Counted from the first letter of the stretch, positions 24,519 through 38,003 are shown. The stretch is 64,000 nt of DNA from Rhizoctonia solani (GCF_016906535.1 NC_057380.1:1426001-1490000); one strand, 5' to 3'. The notes: generated from the letters alone by a model not told the origin. Translations and numbers: made by a program.

Positions 24519-24917
24519 ACTTTGATCAACAAAGTCTGAAGCAAACATTTTCTCTGCCAAAAACTCCCATGGTTTTAGCAATAGGGTCAGTAGTCATGGT
24601 GGCTGTTGTTGGTGTTTTCAGACCCAAAGCTTTAATTAATTTGGTGTAGCTTTGATAATTGTAAGCTCGTGGATGTTGTCGTGCTTAATCTAAGGTGGTT
24701 TTTTCAGGGCATCTTTACTATTTAAGACAAACTGATCACTTAGATGTCTCGCAGGACTAGCGACAATGAATTCATTCTCCAGGGAAATTAACTTACATCG
24801 CGTTGTGCCCGCGTAGAATTGCCAATTGATCGATGACACGTGATACGGAACTCGATTATAGAGTCTCAAGAGGCTCTTGGTCGCAAATCGACGTTTGTAC
24901 TTTAGGGAGTAGCGGTC
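24519..24917. other. Intergenic, no gene recognised
   Basis: About 0.4 kb between palindrome 1 and the F-box-like gene. AT-rich, no repeat or RNA motif recognised. Confidence 0.5.
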
Positions 24918-26500
24918 ATGGCTAACTTGTTTGAGATAGCTGAAATTGTTTATCTTATCTGTGAACAAGTGCCAAAATCCGATCTTGCCAGACTGATAAT
25001 TACTTCCCATTTATTCTTTGATTGTGCAGTCCCACTCATCTGGAGATGCCTTCCTGAGACCGCACCTATAATACTGATGAGACTGATTCCTGGCTCTGGT
25101 GCTTATCTAATGAATGACCTTGATACCTCACTCGTAAAGGTACGCCGCTTGACTCGAGCAGAAACTTGCACTGGTTGAAGCAAGCTAGAACTTGCAACCT
25201 CTGGTTGCGCAAGCACTCACGCGAGTCCGTTTTTATGCACCATATGTCAAAGAACTTTCGCGACATCGAAGAAACAAGCAATCAAACGTAATATGGGACA
25301 GGCTATTCAAACTCGTCGGCACAGAGTCTATCCTAACGAATCTCGAAATCCTGAGAATATCCTTGGCCATACCTAGTATGAACACAGTTCTAGACCCGGT
25401 ACCATTTATTTCAGCATTCTTGACGCCGACTATGGTAGAAATCGACCACTCCCGTCAGGCCCATCGTTACATGGAACCATATATTCTATCTCATCTAGTC
25501 TCTACAATTGCACAACAGTCCCCACATCTCCGCTCGCTGAAGTTGAGTAATGTTGCTGAGCAGACCCGTATGGGACCCATTCACGCGGGTCAACTAGCCA
25601 ACTCGCTGGCCCAGCTCCGTAACCTTCGTATTCTTGGCATTGGTCCCGTGGCTTTAGATCCTCAAGTGCTAGCAGCCCTTGGTAGCTTACCCTACCTCGA
25701 GTCTCTTACTCTGAGCGAGCCCTATGATCCCCTAGGACTCTTTAGTTTGGAAAGGATAGACAAACCACCGTATGAATCTCTTCCTCATGATAGCTTCCCC
25801 TCTCTTTGGCACTTAGAAATCAACCCTCATTTTACATCTGACTCAGCGAATCAAACGTGGAATATTGTTTCTCTCTTCCAACACCTTACCTCCATTTATG
25901 TGCGAATAAATACACACGTGACACAAGCCCATATCTGCGGCTTTGTACGTTCTATTTGCCAGGGTAGTCCACTGGTGACAACCTTGCGCTTAGATTATGA
26001 TAATAATTCCTCAGGATATGTATCATGGGTTTCTGCCGAGATAATGGATAGCCTGGCGCAGTTACCTCTACGTCGCTTGTGGCTGGTAGGAAAGGGCGGA
26101 TATTATGATGCACCACGCTGGGATAGTGAGCAACTCGCTCTTGCATTACCAAAATTGGAGGATCTTCGAATACGTAATTATTTTTACGTTTAATGACCTC
26201 GTATTTATGGCAAAACACATGCCCCGACTTCAACAACTTTCGTTGTCGGTTCATCTCAACAACTGGCCATCTATAGACGAACTGCATACCCTTCGCCTAT
26301 CTTCGTCTCTATCCCGCCTGCACTTTAATATGCACATCTTCCGGAACGATCTTTACGCTCTAGAAACATCATTTGGACTTTCAGATAATTTTTCAAAAAC
26401 AATAGCCGCGTAAGCCCTTGTTTGACTTGGATCTCGACTGCCAGTTGACGTTCACGGAGCTGATAGGGGACTTCACGCTCTATGGCCCAAAGGTGTGACC
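24918..26500 (+). CDS. F-box/LRR-like protein (frameshifted near 3' end)
   Basis: The start MANLFEIAEIVYLICEQVPKSDLARLIITS with an LIWRCLP segment is typical of basidiomycete F-box proteins (domain about residues 1-50), which bind Skp1 in SCF ubiquitin ligases. One intron (25,140-25,188, GT..AG) joins SLVK to NLQPLVAQALTRVRF. The rest is irregular leucine-rich repeat sequence: LTNLEILRISLAIPS, HLRSLKLSNV, LRNLRILGIGPVAL, LPYLESLTLSEP, SPLVTTLRLDYDN. Near 26,188 the frame breaks and continues one base over as NDLVFMAKHMPRLQQLSLSV. A further shift near 26,412 leads to LDLDCQLTFTELIGDFTLYG and a stop near 26,500. The target substrate is unknown. Such genes form large expanded families in related fungi. 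Confidence 0.7.
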
Positions 26501-27644
26501 TGTAGTACACGCCAACGATCTAGTAACAATTTCGAAATTCTCTCTGTGGACAAGATCAATAAGGCACTAGGATGTCTCCACAAAGTCGAACATGTCAACA
26601 AAACGGAGATTATGCCTCAAACATAGTCTCACAAACGGACTCAATGATGAATCTAATGTACATTTGAGCTATGTTTTGGCTCATTTCTATAGAAATTCAA
26701 AATCGATATTGAACTCATATATTTAATGCGCGTATACATGCGTATGTTTGCAATGTTGCACTATCTTAAAAAATTATTTTATTAAGTTTCAACTGCAAAG
26801 GGAGCTTCACGCCGAGTTTGAGAGACGGTGACTGTAAAATTGGTACAGGTACCGGCTCTCGCAAAGCTATGACGGTAAGGGAAGAAATTAAAATCCAATG
26901 TATGCGCCTCGATCTCAGTACCCGATCAAAGGATGATGCCACCCAATAACTTTCTGTCAGGGTATCATACACCCCAGTTCACTTCGGTATCTCATTCATT
27001 TAATTGCATTTTCCTCAAAGGAGATATCCGTCTATGTAAAGACAAAGAGATCCTAGCTACCTCGAGCCAACCTATAGCGGGGTTTTGGGGTCTGACTGGT
27101 ACACCATACGCAAACAGAGCTAGAAGCGATCCCCTACGAGGATTGTACATACATTTGCGGTTGTCAAGTACGAGGGCTTTCCTACTAGTTCAAAATCTTA
27201 TGAGTCTAAGGCCAACAAATGTAACGCTAGTATCGGAATTGAAGGCCTAATTTTGATCGCTGCTAGTAGAGACTAGTACCCTACAAGATGCAATAGATGT
27301 TCAAAGCCCACATACTCGAGGGAGATACAAAATTCCGGCCACCCGAAGAGGCTACCACTCTAGCTACATATTTATTCAAGGGTACCGATGGGCCATTGCT
27401 TCCACTCTAACCCGCGTTTATACTCAATTGGGTACACTTTATATGCGGCAGCGACCAAGTGAATTCGAACAAGATGCCCGAGGCCACATGTGCCACTGCG
27501 TCCATATGTGAGTTGAAATACGAGTATACATCCTGCCAAGTGAATTTTAACGTGCCGTGCCTTCCAGCTTAAGCACAGTTTGTCAAAGTTTTCCCGAAGT
27601 TGGCCCAGTATGGTGTGATAAACAAATGACTTTATCATCAATTT
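26501..27644. other. Intergenic, no gene recognised
   Basis: AT-rich sequence with scattered short frames on both strands. No family recognised. Confidence 0.45.
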
Positions 27645-27646
27645 AA

Positions 27647-27996
27647 GGCCTCGTCAAGATCCACTCATACTGCGTCCAGGACTTTGGCAAGCTCTGCCGC
27701 TCGTGCGGCAACTGCAGCTCCTAGACTAAGCGTCAGGTACAAATCAGCCAGGTGATTGCCAAGAACGGAAAACTCCTCGCTGGTGTCAACTCGAATTATG
27801 GCGATGTCGCGACTATTGATACCAAGTCGAACTCCTACACAAGCGTCAAATCGATTTGCGACACGTTCCAGGGTAACAGCAGCGGCAAAGAACCCACCAC
27901 TCTGACCAAGAATCAGTCCAACTCCAAGTGCGTATTTGTAACTATACTTGTGCGGCAGTTGCTTACCGAGTTCACTTTGTAGCTGTAAGTTCCGAA
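27647..27996 (+). pseudogene. 5'-truncated PL3 pectate lyase relic
   Basis: The sequence begins exactly where PL3 exon 4 begins (AAG before GCCTCGTCAAGAT) and is readable as [22 protein letters not shown], a TAG stop, then [20 protein letters not shown] and GDVATIDTKSNSYTS, ending NSK. It keeps the last intron (GTGCGT to TTTGTAG) and a last exon starting at 27,983 that encodes CKF, but the stop has become CGA. Exons 1-3 are absent. It is more diverged than the four palindromic copies, so it is an older family member. The intron rules out a processed copy. Confidence 0.85.
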
Positions 27997-30900
27997 GGCA
28001 ATTGTTTGAGCCGAACTTCTCAGGGTTGGCCGAACTCGGCGTTGTATTTGACTTTACTCATAGTTTACCGAATATGACCTCATTTACTCATTACACATCG
28101 TTCGATACAACTCTGAACGTCTCAGAGCCTCGAGTACTTCAAGCACTTGTTACATACTTGTTTGAAGCCAATAACACTTCTTGATCCGATAAAAGTAATG
28201 CTATTACCTAGAAAGGGCTTAATACGGAACCGAGGTCGCCGGTCGCGAGTTCCCCACTCCCGGCGTCCAATACTCCATACTATATGACGTATACCATTTC
28301 CTAGGATTAACTTGCCGACCATCAACTTACACGTCCACGCGATATAATAGTTGACAATAAGAATGGGTGACACGGTGCCTTTCAGTCTCATTTGACCTAA
28401 TATATTGACTATTCGGACGTACAATGGACGGTGGTACCTCGCACCGGTGCACCCACATCCAAAATGCAAGCCCAATACCCAAAAGCGCAACGGTCCCGGG
28501 AGTCGTATACCCGCTTAACGAGTCTCGCGAGCGGTCCGATTCGATGAAATCGAAAAATACGACCAATTGAAGATTTGAGTTCCTACGTGGCCAATTGAAG
28601 GTTCGATGGCCGTAGGGTATGTATCCATTAATAAACACAAATTTGTATCCACAATCGCTAGTACCAAAACGCTCTGGACGAGTTCGGATGAGGCTCCGTA
28701 AAATTGGCTTTTAGACTCGAGAAGTTCTAATATGAAGCCATCGAAGAGCGTGTAAAAAATTACAATTTTCACAAGACAGAATGTTGTAATGTAGACATAG
28801 GGGGGAGGTGAGCCGTAAATCAGATAGGATCCCAGCTTCCAATGATGACGTTCATTTCGGTGGTGGCCCTGGATAACTTGAAGCAAGGGACGAAATCCAT
28901 TTTGACCACAACAGCGCCAAACGCCTCCCGAGTTCCTAGCCTATTGTTCGACCACTATACGTTTACGCACCTTCCCTATCAAGCATATATTCATTTACCC
29001 CCAGGATCCCGGGTACGGTCGCTCACCTCACGAAGACGTCCCCAGTTGAGCAGGTGGGTCACAGGGGATAGGAATGCGCCGGTACGAGGAACTCAGTTGC
29101 CACGTCCGTCAAAGGGATCATGAGAGGAACCCATGGAGAGCATGATTCGAGTGTCCTGGGCGCATGAGACTTATCCGCCGAGCTGATCACAAGATGCCTT
29201 GCCGGGAGGAGGATCCGGTGCGCGGGAGTATGCAAGGGCCGAAACGGACCAAGGCTGGGAGTTTAAGACTATCGTGAGAATGATGGGTGTCTAATTAATG
29301 CTCGCAGAGCGCGTTATTTACATAGCAGAGCGCGGCGTACATCCAAGTTGGAAAGCGCTCATGTGCGCAGATCAAAGGTTGAGCGCCGATCGCAGCAGCT
29401 GGAGGGCTAGACACCGGGAATGAGCACAGAAAAGAGATACGAGTGGCAATGTTTTGAAGCAATGAGTAGCAGAGCGCGTACATCCATACGGTGGCTAGTC
29501 TCGACTCGTCTAGGCATATCCGAACCTGGGCACAGGATACCACTCCAATTAATGCTCAAGAATGGAAAGTCAAGTCGGACCAAAAGGACTCTACCCCGAT
29601 CCCGGTGGAAGAACAACAAGAGACCCAAGGAGTCCTTACAAACCTTGAGCATATGCCACGAAATGATGGTCAATATGAGCCCCCTCTTGTTAGCAGTATA
29701 CACACATGAACTCGAAGACGCACAAGGAATCTCAGTTGGAAAAAGTGAGGAGTGAGGTCATTCCTCCGTCTATTAGGTTTACGCACAAGCCTAGGGTCGG
29801 ATGGGGTTCACGCCGAGAAGGTTCCTTTGGACCAGTAAGCACTTGCTTTTTCCAGCCTAAGCGAGATTCGGACCGGAGCGTCCGGCCAAGGGTCGCGTTC
29901 CATCTTGAGGAAGTGATGCCCCAGAGTACGGAGTGCCGACAGACGAGCGAGGAAGGGCGACCCCAGGCATGAGGGAAGTTTGAGATTGCGTGCAATACAC
30001 CCGAAAAGGCAATACAAGACATCGTTTATTCGTAACCAGTTTTCTGTAGATGTTCTGTCTGGTACGGGATAACCATGAGGAATGTAAACAAAACAGCATC
30101 GAGGGTGTAGAAGAACGTGCTTGGAGTTGGGCTGATGGACGAGTCCGCTTCGGTTGATGACCAAGGGCCCAGGTCGAAACACGTTGAACAGCGGCGCGCA
30201 GCTTTCACCGTTTTTCTTACTGATCCAAAGCCCGACGCCTCATCATCATCATCATCATCATCAACCAAAGGGAAGGGGGAAGTGAAGGGGAAAAAAGATC
30301 GCGTAAAATACGCAAAAAATTACGCTGATGATCATCCATGCCCATGAGAGAACAAAATAAGACTTTTGCATTCGGACCGTTTGCTTTTGTACGAGCGATC
30401 ACGGACGTTAGTGGCGCCAGTCAGACACCGGTCCTGGCACCCGGTCATTGGGCACATTGAGGGGGCCAATTGCCAAGTGCGACAGGACAACCGACCCCCT
30501 TCCTCTCCCCGGTAAAGATCGCCCCCCGGGTCCGCAAGTCCCCAGGGACCCGAAAGTAACCAAACTCGACCCTCTCAGCTTTTCCTTTGTCCAGCCATCC
30601 GCCAACAAAGCTGGACCTACATCAAGCGCCGCTCACGTGATAGTTTCGCTTTTCCTCTCTTCCCTTGTCGCTTTTCCCATCTCTGCTCTTGCCTCTCGGA
30701 ATTGCAATTTGTAATTTTGGTCCAAGCGCGAATCGATGGTCGTGGCAAAAAAAAAAAAGAAAGAAAAGAACAAGATACACAGACGGGGGGTGAAAAATAA
30801 AGTTTGATTCGAGCGCAAACCTTGTTTGCATATCGGTCAGAGGGGCGCTGTGGGTATATGCAGAGTGAAACCGGCGAGAAGGAATCTTTGCCCAAAATGC

Positions 30901-33257
30901 GCGCACATATTTCGCGCTCGGCGGTCGGGTGGGTGGCGGACTTTTAACCTTGTGAAGCGCGAGAAGACCCAAGGGAGAGGAAAGGAGAGGGGCGGGGGAG
31001 GGGAGGGAGATGACGGAATGGAACAACGTATCGTCACGATCATGTGTTTGTGCGGTGAGCTCGGGGCCGTGTATGTGTGTGTGCGATATGATAAGACGCA
31101 TAATAGTGATAATAGCAAGTGGAGGAGATCGAAAGTCGGACTTGGACGATGGGTGTGAGAGATATAGTACCATCCAAGGTAGTACGCCCCAAACCAAAGA
31201 CGACCTCATTCGATTTCACGAATCACTTAATATTATTATATCACTCCATCTAGGCGTTCAAAGCCAAGAATCGATCACGGAGGGGCAGTGTGTTCCGTAA
31301 ATAGTTAGCGTTTCGCAAGGATCGCCCAAGTCTGAGAAAGCAGAGACCACATATAGGTCATTTACGCGGGGGGAGACAAGGGGAGCTGGTCTTTTCATGG
31401 GAACTTTGCGACCATATATGGTTATTCGACTTGGCCCCACGAGCGGGAGGAGGGGGGGGGGGGTTTCGCGATCTGTTGCGTCTGCCTCAGCGCGAGTCGC
31501 ACGAACAGGCCGGAACCAACCGTACGAGTGTCACCCCGGTGCTGAATACGCATTATTACGCCAGTTAACCGCGCGCTGTGCGTTTGCCAAGAAACGGATT
31601 GTCATATCTAGTTCTCTGTCCCCTCGAGCACGTTTAACATGGATCAAGGCAAGGAACGGTCATATCCATTCATTCCATTCATTCATTTTCGTTTCGGAAA
31701 AGTTATCCCTCTCGATGATCTCATGCGGGCGGGCCGGGAGGGGGATGCAACAAGCAAGGCAAGGGCAACGCCTGGGCCACTTGGACCATATTATGTATGT
31801 TACACATGTGCCCCCACTCGCGATCGACTTGTGCCGGTTGGGTGGTGGGTGGTGTGATCATTTACTTTCCAATCCACATGGAATGTATTCGACTCTCTTT
31901 CTCGCCTGTGGCCACTGTGTGTGAACTTTTCCCCTGGTTTAGGTTTAGATCGGGGGTTGGGGGCCGGAGGGGGGAGGCAACCGGGGTGGAAAGTCTGTTG
32001 TTGTTGTGTCGGAGTGACAAGTTGAGCGCGTGGCGTGGTGGTTGGTTGAGTGGGTGGGTTGGGTGAGCTCGGGTTGGGTTGAAAGATGAACATTGCAACC
32101 TGATCTCCGCCGAGTCCCGGGTGATCGCGAGGTTGGTGATGGGATGATGATCACCATGGGTTAATCCGAGACCAAATGGTGAAAGGAGGTTTTACAATGC
32201 ACAGAGGCGATGTATGCGAGTCAAGTATAGCACAAAGTTGATCATATGAAATATCTTGAATTAATTTGTTTTTGTTCTCTATGTATGCACGATCTCGAAC
32301 CTCATCAACAACTTGAGCTCGAACGCGAAGCGATATCCTGGGGGATGAGTAGGGTGGGGTACGTCGGCCCGGGCGGTCCGGATGAAATCGCAGGGAGAAC
32401 GGATTGGTAGGAGTGGGAACCGCAACCCCATATCGCGTACTCGCCGCGGACGCAAAATCGCGAGTTTTGAGTTTTGGGACCAGGTCCACGACCGATGAGC
32501 GCGCGGGCTTGGCGGTGAGCACGTAAGTAAAGTCAAAGTAAGTAGAGTAAGGTAAGTAAGTAAGAGTAGCCGAGTCAAGTGTAATATAGGATCGAATTGA
32601 ATTCACGGGCCATATCGTATTTCCAGGAACCCCCGGAATCAGGCGTTAATCCCAGATTAACCGACGGACAGGAACTGGGATGCGCCCTCGATGGGATAGA
32701 GTTCACGGCCAGAGGGTTTGTCTTTCTTTCATTTGGGCCGGCGGGAGTGAACCAAGGAATGGCGTATGAGACATGGACCAGAACCTGGATTTTCCGATCG
32801 CGATCGAAGCGACATAGGGAAGGGCGAGCCGGGGGGAACGAGAGGTATAAGACCAGAGAGCGAGGGGGCAAGGTATTACGCTCTTTCGAACGAGAGCATA
32901 CACCGAGACAGCGACTGGCCAACAGCCACAGCGATCGATTTGAGATTGTTATTATCTGCCGAGTTTCGATCTACGCTCATCCCGAGACGAGAAGGAAGCG
33001 CATGGGATACACGGCACTGAAGCCGATCGCGATCGTGTCGATAGACAGGGAACAAGAGCAAGGTATCCCGTACCAGCGGCGGACACGGAGGGCGATGCGA
33101 AAAGCGGGTGAGTTGGCTTTTGGGTGTAGGGCTGATGGGGGTCCTTGTGGAAGCGTGTTTGTGGCCAACAAGGCGCGCAAGGACACACAGACACCCACAC
33201 GGCCGTGTACTCAAATTGGCTGGGTTGGACTGACAGGATTTGGATTGTAGCTGCGAT
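27997..33257. other. Gene-poor 5.2-kb region upstream of the HMG-box gene
   Basis: No convincing gene. Content noted: many short overlapping frames at 28.1-30.0 kb without splice structure; a TCA microsatellite at about 30,241-30,262; a poly-A run near 30,748; G-runs near 31,450; purine/pyrimidine skew from 30.6 to 32.6 kb typical of long promoter or 5' leader DNA. The stretch just before 33,258 ends in TTGGATTGTAG, a possible acceptor of a 5' UTR intron. Confidence 0.45.
30241..30262 (+). repeat. (TCA)n microsatellite
   Basis: Seven consecutive TCA units in a non-coding stretch. Confidence 0.85.
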
Positions 33258-35396
33258 GCCTCCCACTCGCCCTGACCGTCAGAGAGCTCCTACTAGCTCC
33301 ACCACGAACAATGGCTCCAACGCGACTGGCTCGAATGCCGGCGGGAAGGCTCAACCACCACGACCCCCGAATGCATGGATTCTCTATCGGTCGGACAAGC
33401 TCAAGGAGCTTGCGACACAACAGACGAGCGGACCACGCAAACCGCAGGCCGAGATCTCGAAGATCATCTCGCAGATGTGGCAGCAAGAAGGACCGGACAC
33501 CAAGGGCAAGTACGAGACACGCGAGGAGAAGAAGGCCGAACACGCAGCGCTCTATCCCGACTACAAGTTTGCACCGATGAAGAAGGAGGACAAGGCCATG
33601 TTGCGCAAGGCACAGCGCCTCGAAAAGGAGGAGATCAGACAGGCAGAGCGCAACCGCAAGAAACGCAAGGGCAAGGCACGTGCCGACGATGACAACGACA
33701 ACGACGATGACGATGATGGTGTGTGCTGTTTGCATGTCATCTGTCCTCTCCTGACGCTTGCCCAGACCGTCCGTTCCAGCAGCTGCCCTATCCGCTGCAG
33801 CGACCGGCCCAGTCCTGGTATCCCCCATCGACCTATGGTCCACAGGCGCAGGCGCCGACACTCGAGTACCCCCAACACCCCCACCCCCATCCACCCCACG
33901 ACGACCACGCTGCCTTTGCCGCTGCGGGCTGGAGTGCTCCTGTCGATCCCCAGGGCAGGGCCGATGACGCCCTTCCGTGCCGACGCCTACCAGCAAGACA
34001 GCTATCCCGAGGAGGAAGAGTGGGCTGGCGAAGAGGGCGAGTGGAGTGCCGAAGAGGCCTGGGCTGGTCGCTCTAGGCGCGGCGCTGTCTGGGACGAGGA
34101 GCAGATTGCCGGTCCTAGCCAGGTAAGACAACACTCTTGTCTGTTGCCATTGCCTCTTGCTAACTCGCTCCAGCACCAGGACCAAGACCCCGTCCGCCAA
34201 TGGACTTCGATCTCGACTACTCCCCCCCCAGCAGCCACAGTCGCTGACCATCACTCTCCCGCCGTCATCAACCCCTCGGAACAGCCATACACATTCGACC
34301 TCGACTTTGACATGCCATGGCACCTTTTCCGGCGACCCAGACGCCAACGTTGCCATCTCCCTCAATGACATGAACATCAACGAGTCCTCCTCCTCGTCCC
34401 GCAACGTTGGCTTGAACGATCTCTTGCGCGCTCCCTTGCCTGATATTGCCGTTTCTTTCCCTGACTTTGTTGGGAATCCCGACGGACATGCCAGCTTCGA
34501 CGTCTTGAGCACCGAGAACGAAGAGTGGTGGTCCGCCCTCATGAACGTTGCCATCCCACAAGATGACACCTCCTACGCCGACTCGGGCCCATCCCAGCTT
34601 ATGCAGTCTCAGCCTGTCGCTGGCCCATCTTACGAGCCTGTCGCTGGTCCCTCGTCCCACCAACAGCAGCGTCCCGCCCCTATCCACACTCAATCCTTGC
34701 CCACATTCAACCATGGTCTGCCTAGTCCCGACGGCGATCATCATCATCAAGGTCGGCGGTCACGCGCTGCATCCAGTGCTGCCTATCCCGGCCAAATGCC
34801 GGGCGCTTTCCCCGAACCATCCTACCAAGATTCCTATCAACCCCAACCCCAACAATATCATCAACCCCCGCAGCAACAAGAATACAACCCCTCGCCATTT
34901 GCCCAGATCGCTTCCTCGCGATCCAATTCTGGATGGAGGCAACCCCAACAGCAGCAACCGCAACCACCACAACAAAGGAGCCGGGCACCTTCATTCCCCG
35001 CTCCTGCTCCTGCCTTTGCTCAGCAACAGTTTTCTTCGGCCGGTGCGCCGTTCCCTTCTCCCTCCGGAACCGCCCAGTTCCCTTCTCCATCGGGTGCTGG
35101 AGCCTTCCCTTCTCCTTCGGGCGCAGGTGCTTTCCCCTCACCATGCCATGCCCCACCGTCACTCCCACTCTCACCCGCACCCTCACCCGCACTCTCAATC
35201 CTTCCCGCACCAGCGCCATATCCCTGCCCCTCCGCCACCGACGAGGCCACCGCCTCCGTTCTTCTCACCCCCCGACAAAGGAAAGGAAAAGGACCCTGAG
35301 GCGTTTGATTTCTCCGGATGGGGCAGCCAGTACGCCGCTCAACCTCCCACCCCGGCTGAGGATGCGGTCAGGAGGGGTGTCGGAGTCTCGCATTGA
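33258..35396 (+). CDS. HMG-box (MATA_HMG type) transcription factor
   Basis: DNA-binding regulator of the Ste11/Prf1/mat-Mc HMG-box class. The first exon (33,258-33,718) starts MPPTRPDRQRAPTSS. The HMG box, about residues 35-110, contains PPRPPNAWILYRSDK, the PQAEISKIISQMW helix and KYETREEKKAEHAALYP, followed by YKFAPMKKEDK and a basic RNRKKRKGK tail with an acidic run. The second exon (33,766-34,122) gives FQQLPYPLQRPAQSW and an acidic EEEEWAGEEGEWSAEE patch; the third starts at 34,174. The rest is Gln/Pro/Ser-rich activation-type sequence with FPSPSG repeats. The likely end is FDFSGWGSQYAAQPPTPAED to a TGA at 35,394-35,396. Apparent one-base shifts lie near 33,960, 34,230 and 35,150. HMG factors of this type often govern mating or filamentation; that role is inferred only from class. 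Confidence 0.8.
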
Positions 35397-37261
35397 ATTC
35401 CTGTCTTGGTGTCATACTGAATCCTCCATGGCGAAGAATTGCATCTATTGGTGAGTGGCTCGTCGAGGCAAAATAAATAAACTTGAACTAACGCGCGATC
35501 ATAGATTATACCTTCTCCTACATTATGTCTATGGCTCTATGACGACCTTGCTGAAAACCCTCATGATTTCTCTTTCTTTATTTGTTGCTGTAACTCTAAC
35601 CATTGATCTGGTTGTTGTATTATCGATTGTATCGTCTTCTTGTTGTTTATCATCCATGATCCCTCGTCTGTCTCGCCTCGTATTTCTCTCCTTATTTTTT
35701 TCCTCACTCGACTCGTGTCTCGTACTCATTCAATTTTTATCCATTGCATACCCGCCCCCTCCCTTTTCTACCGAGCGATTCGTTGCAAAAGGGCCCCCTT
35801 TCTCGGTATCAGCCCCGGTATCTTATTGTCATACTTTTTATTGGGAGTTTACGCGTTTTTTCTCTACAGTATAAGATTTTTTGTGATGCGGGTGAACTGC
35901 TCATGTGCGTGTGTTCGTGTCCGGTGAAACGGCAACTAGTTCCGAATTCATGTTTTCGGGGCTGTTCCAATTTCGGTCCGTGGGTCCACTTGTACGTACT
36001 GCAAAGACGGTTAAATACCTATGCAGTACCAACCACTGTGCATATGCATATATACGGTAAACTCTTTTAACCTCGACCAGGGTCCGCTAGGGCCGAACTC
36101 CCCCTTACTCTACTCTCAGCCACATTTCGCATTTTGACTTTTACTAAATTATCAGACTTAGGAACAACAGGGCGAGGGATGCGTATGAGGGCATACGAAC
36201 GATCCGACCAAAAACGGAATTTTTTTTTTCTTCGAGATGCAAGAAGAAGGAGAATGGGAAGGGCATCAAGATTGACCGTGCGCCTCGTACTTCCGACTCG
36301 AACCGGAGAGGAGGGAGAAGGATCAACGTCAACGGTAAACCCGCGGGAAAGGGAAGGGGAAGGAGAGTTGGGGGGGGGGGGCAGTACTGTATACGTTATA
36401 GGAGTCATGACCTGTTCGTCGACTGCTTCTCGAGGTGATCATACATACATGCACAGGAGAATAGGGTATACGTTAAAACAGCCGAGGAGGGGTGGTTAAT
36501 GTTTATTATGTATATACATGCGCCGCTGTAGTTTTGATTGGTTGGTTGTATGTCTAGGATGTCTAGGAACGGCGGGTGTGGGGAAGCGGAATACCTCCTA
36601 CGTGGGCTCGGGAGCTTTGTACACGACTACAATTACAAGGCTGACCAGGAGCAGGCACTATTCAATCAAGTTCAGAAAGATGGTACCATGTAGGGTCGAA
36701 AAAGTTGATACATGACTGCGCACGGGTCAACAAAAAAAGAGCTACAAGTCAATTCACAACAGGGACGGAAAATAGTAGACGGCCAACACCGCATACGGAC
36801 ATCCGAAAGCTCCTATCAAGCCCCGTCGCAGTTCGCCTCGAGAGTAATTACATCTCAAACACGTGCTAGACCTGATTTGGACAAGAGGTCACGAGAGGGG
36901 GTAATTAGCCAATTAACCGCCGACAAACATCGTTATAGGGGGGATGAGTTGAAGTAAAGCGAGGGAGAAGGATTGAAATGGGAAGAAGGAGAAGGGTATG
37001 GCTGTCGAAAGAGGTAAAGGGAAGTCTCGGATGGACATGGTGGTAACAGGGGTAATGCCTAGGGGGGGCGGAGATGGAGGGAGGGCGAGAAAGAAGTATC
37101 GTACGGGAATTTGACGAGCGTCGGTCGGGCCGACAATAAACCCACGTACTTGTGCTTGTTTGGCGGGTCGAACATATATGGAGGGGTTTGGGCTCTTTCG
37201 TTATCCGCTCTTGGACGTGTCTTCTCCTGCTCTTTGCCTTGTCTCTTGCCATCATGAGTTT
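35397..37261. other. Intergenic, no gene recognised
   Basis: T-rich 3' flank of the HMG-box gene (35.5-35.9 kb), followed by purine-rich DNA. Short frames lack domains. G-run near 36,370. Confidence 0.45.
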
Positions 37262-38003
37262 GCTGCGCTTGCTCTTTAGGCTGATGGACGATGACCCCGA
37301 GAGCACCTTCTTTTGTGTATCCTTGCTCGCTAGTGTCCCACATACGTGAAGCAGTACGTACGGAAATGACTCGCTGTATGCATCGTGCTCGTGTCTTTCA
37401 AACGCGACTCGGGAACACGACTTTCTCTGCGTTTCATTTCGCTCGTGCGCACGTGTGGTCTATGGGGCATACAGCGCTCGTTTCCACCCGCACATCGACC
37501 CCCAATGCTCATGTGGCGAAACATCCCAAACGCCCGAGCACCTACTCATGTTCTGCCCGAATACGGAGGAATACAGACACATCATCACTGAAGCATCACC
37601 TGAACGCTCCTGGGAGGAGTTATTCGGAACACTGCCGGGACTGGAGGCAGTATCTGAGTTCATACTGAAGTCGGGCATTGGAAAGTGTAGAGATCCGCCG
37701 GCAACCGCTCAGCCTTTGTAGGGCCTTACGCCCAGTTCCATACGTCCTTATGACCGTCCCATACGCCCTTACGGCCGCCCCACCCCCCGTCCTTAAGACA
37801 CATCGCTTATCACGCCCTTATGGCCCCTGTACCTGGTCGTTACGGCCATCCCGTGCTTACTACCTCGCTTGCCCGTTTCTCCTCTCTTGTTTTTTTGTTT
37901 CTCTCTGTCTCTTAGCGTAGTTGGCCTCGGTTTCTTGTGAGCGGTTTGCCTAGTTTCGCATGTAGCTCCTTAAATATGAATCCAAAAAAAAAAAAAAAAA
38001 AAA
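37262..38003 (+). mobile_element. 5'-truncated LINE (non-LTR retrotransposon) 3' end with poly(A)
   Basis: A frame at about 37,455-37,720 reads ARFHPHIDPQCSCGETSQ, TPEHLLMFCPNTEEYRHII, WEELFGTLPGLEAVSEFI. The CxCGxxxQTxEHxLxxCP block is the zinc knuckle after the RNase H domain of fungal LINE ORF2, and LFGTxxGLEAV is its usual tail. The upstream reverse transcriptase is missing. After the stop comes a C-rich 3' UTR with repeated CCTTACGGCC-like units and, at 37,984-38,003, a run of about 20 A. The A-run orientation fits target-primed insertion. Target duplications were not identified. Confidence 0.7.

Noticed and set aside
28122..29972. Cluster of 70-120 codon overlapping frames as possible genes or transposon remains
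   Set aside because: No reverse transcriptase, integrase or transposase motifs, no terminal repeats and no splice pattern were seen.
32597..33250. 217-codon open frame just upstream of the HMG-box ATG
   Set aside because: Arg/Gly-rich with no family resemblance, in skewed promoter-like DNA; more likely 5' leader.
33211..34569. 450-codon open frame antisense to the HMG-box gene
   Set aside because: Composition and position mirror the GC-rich sense exons; no domain, and it crosses sense introns without splice logic.
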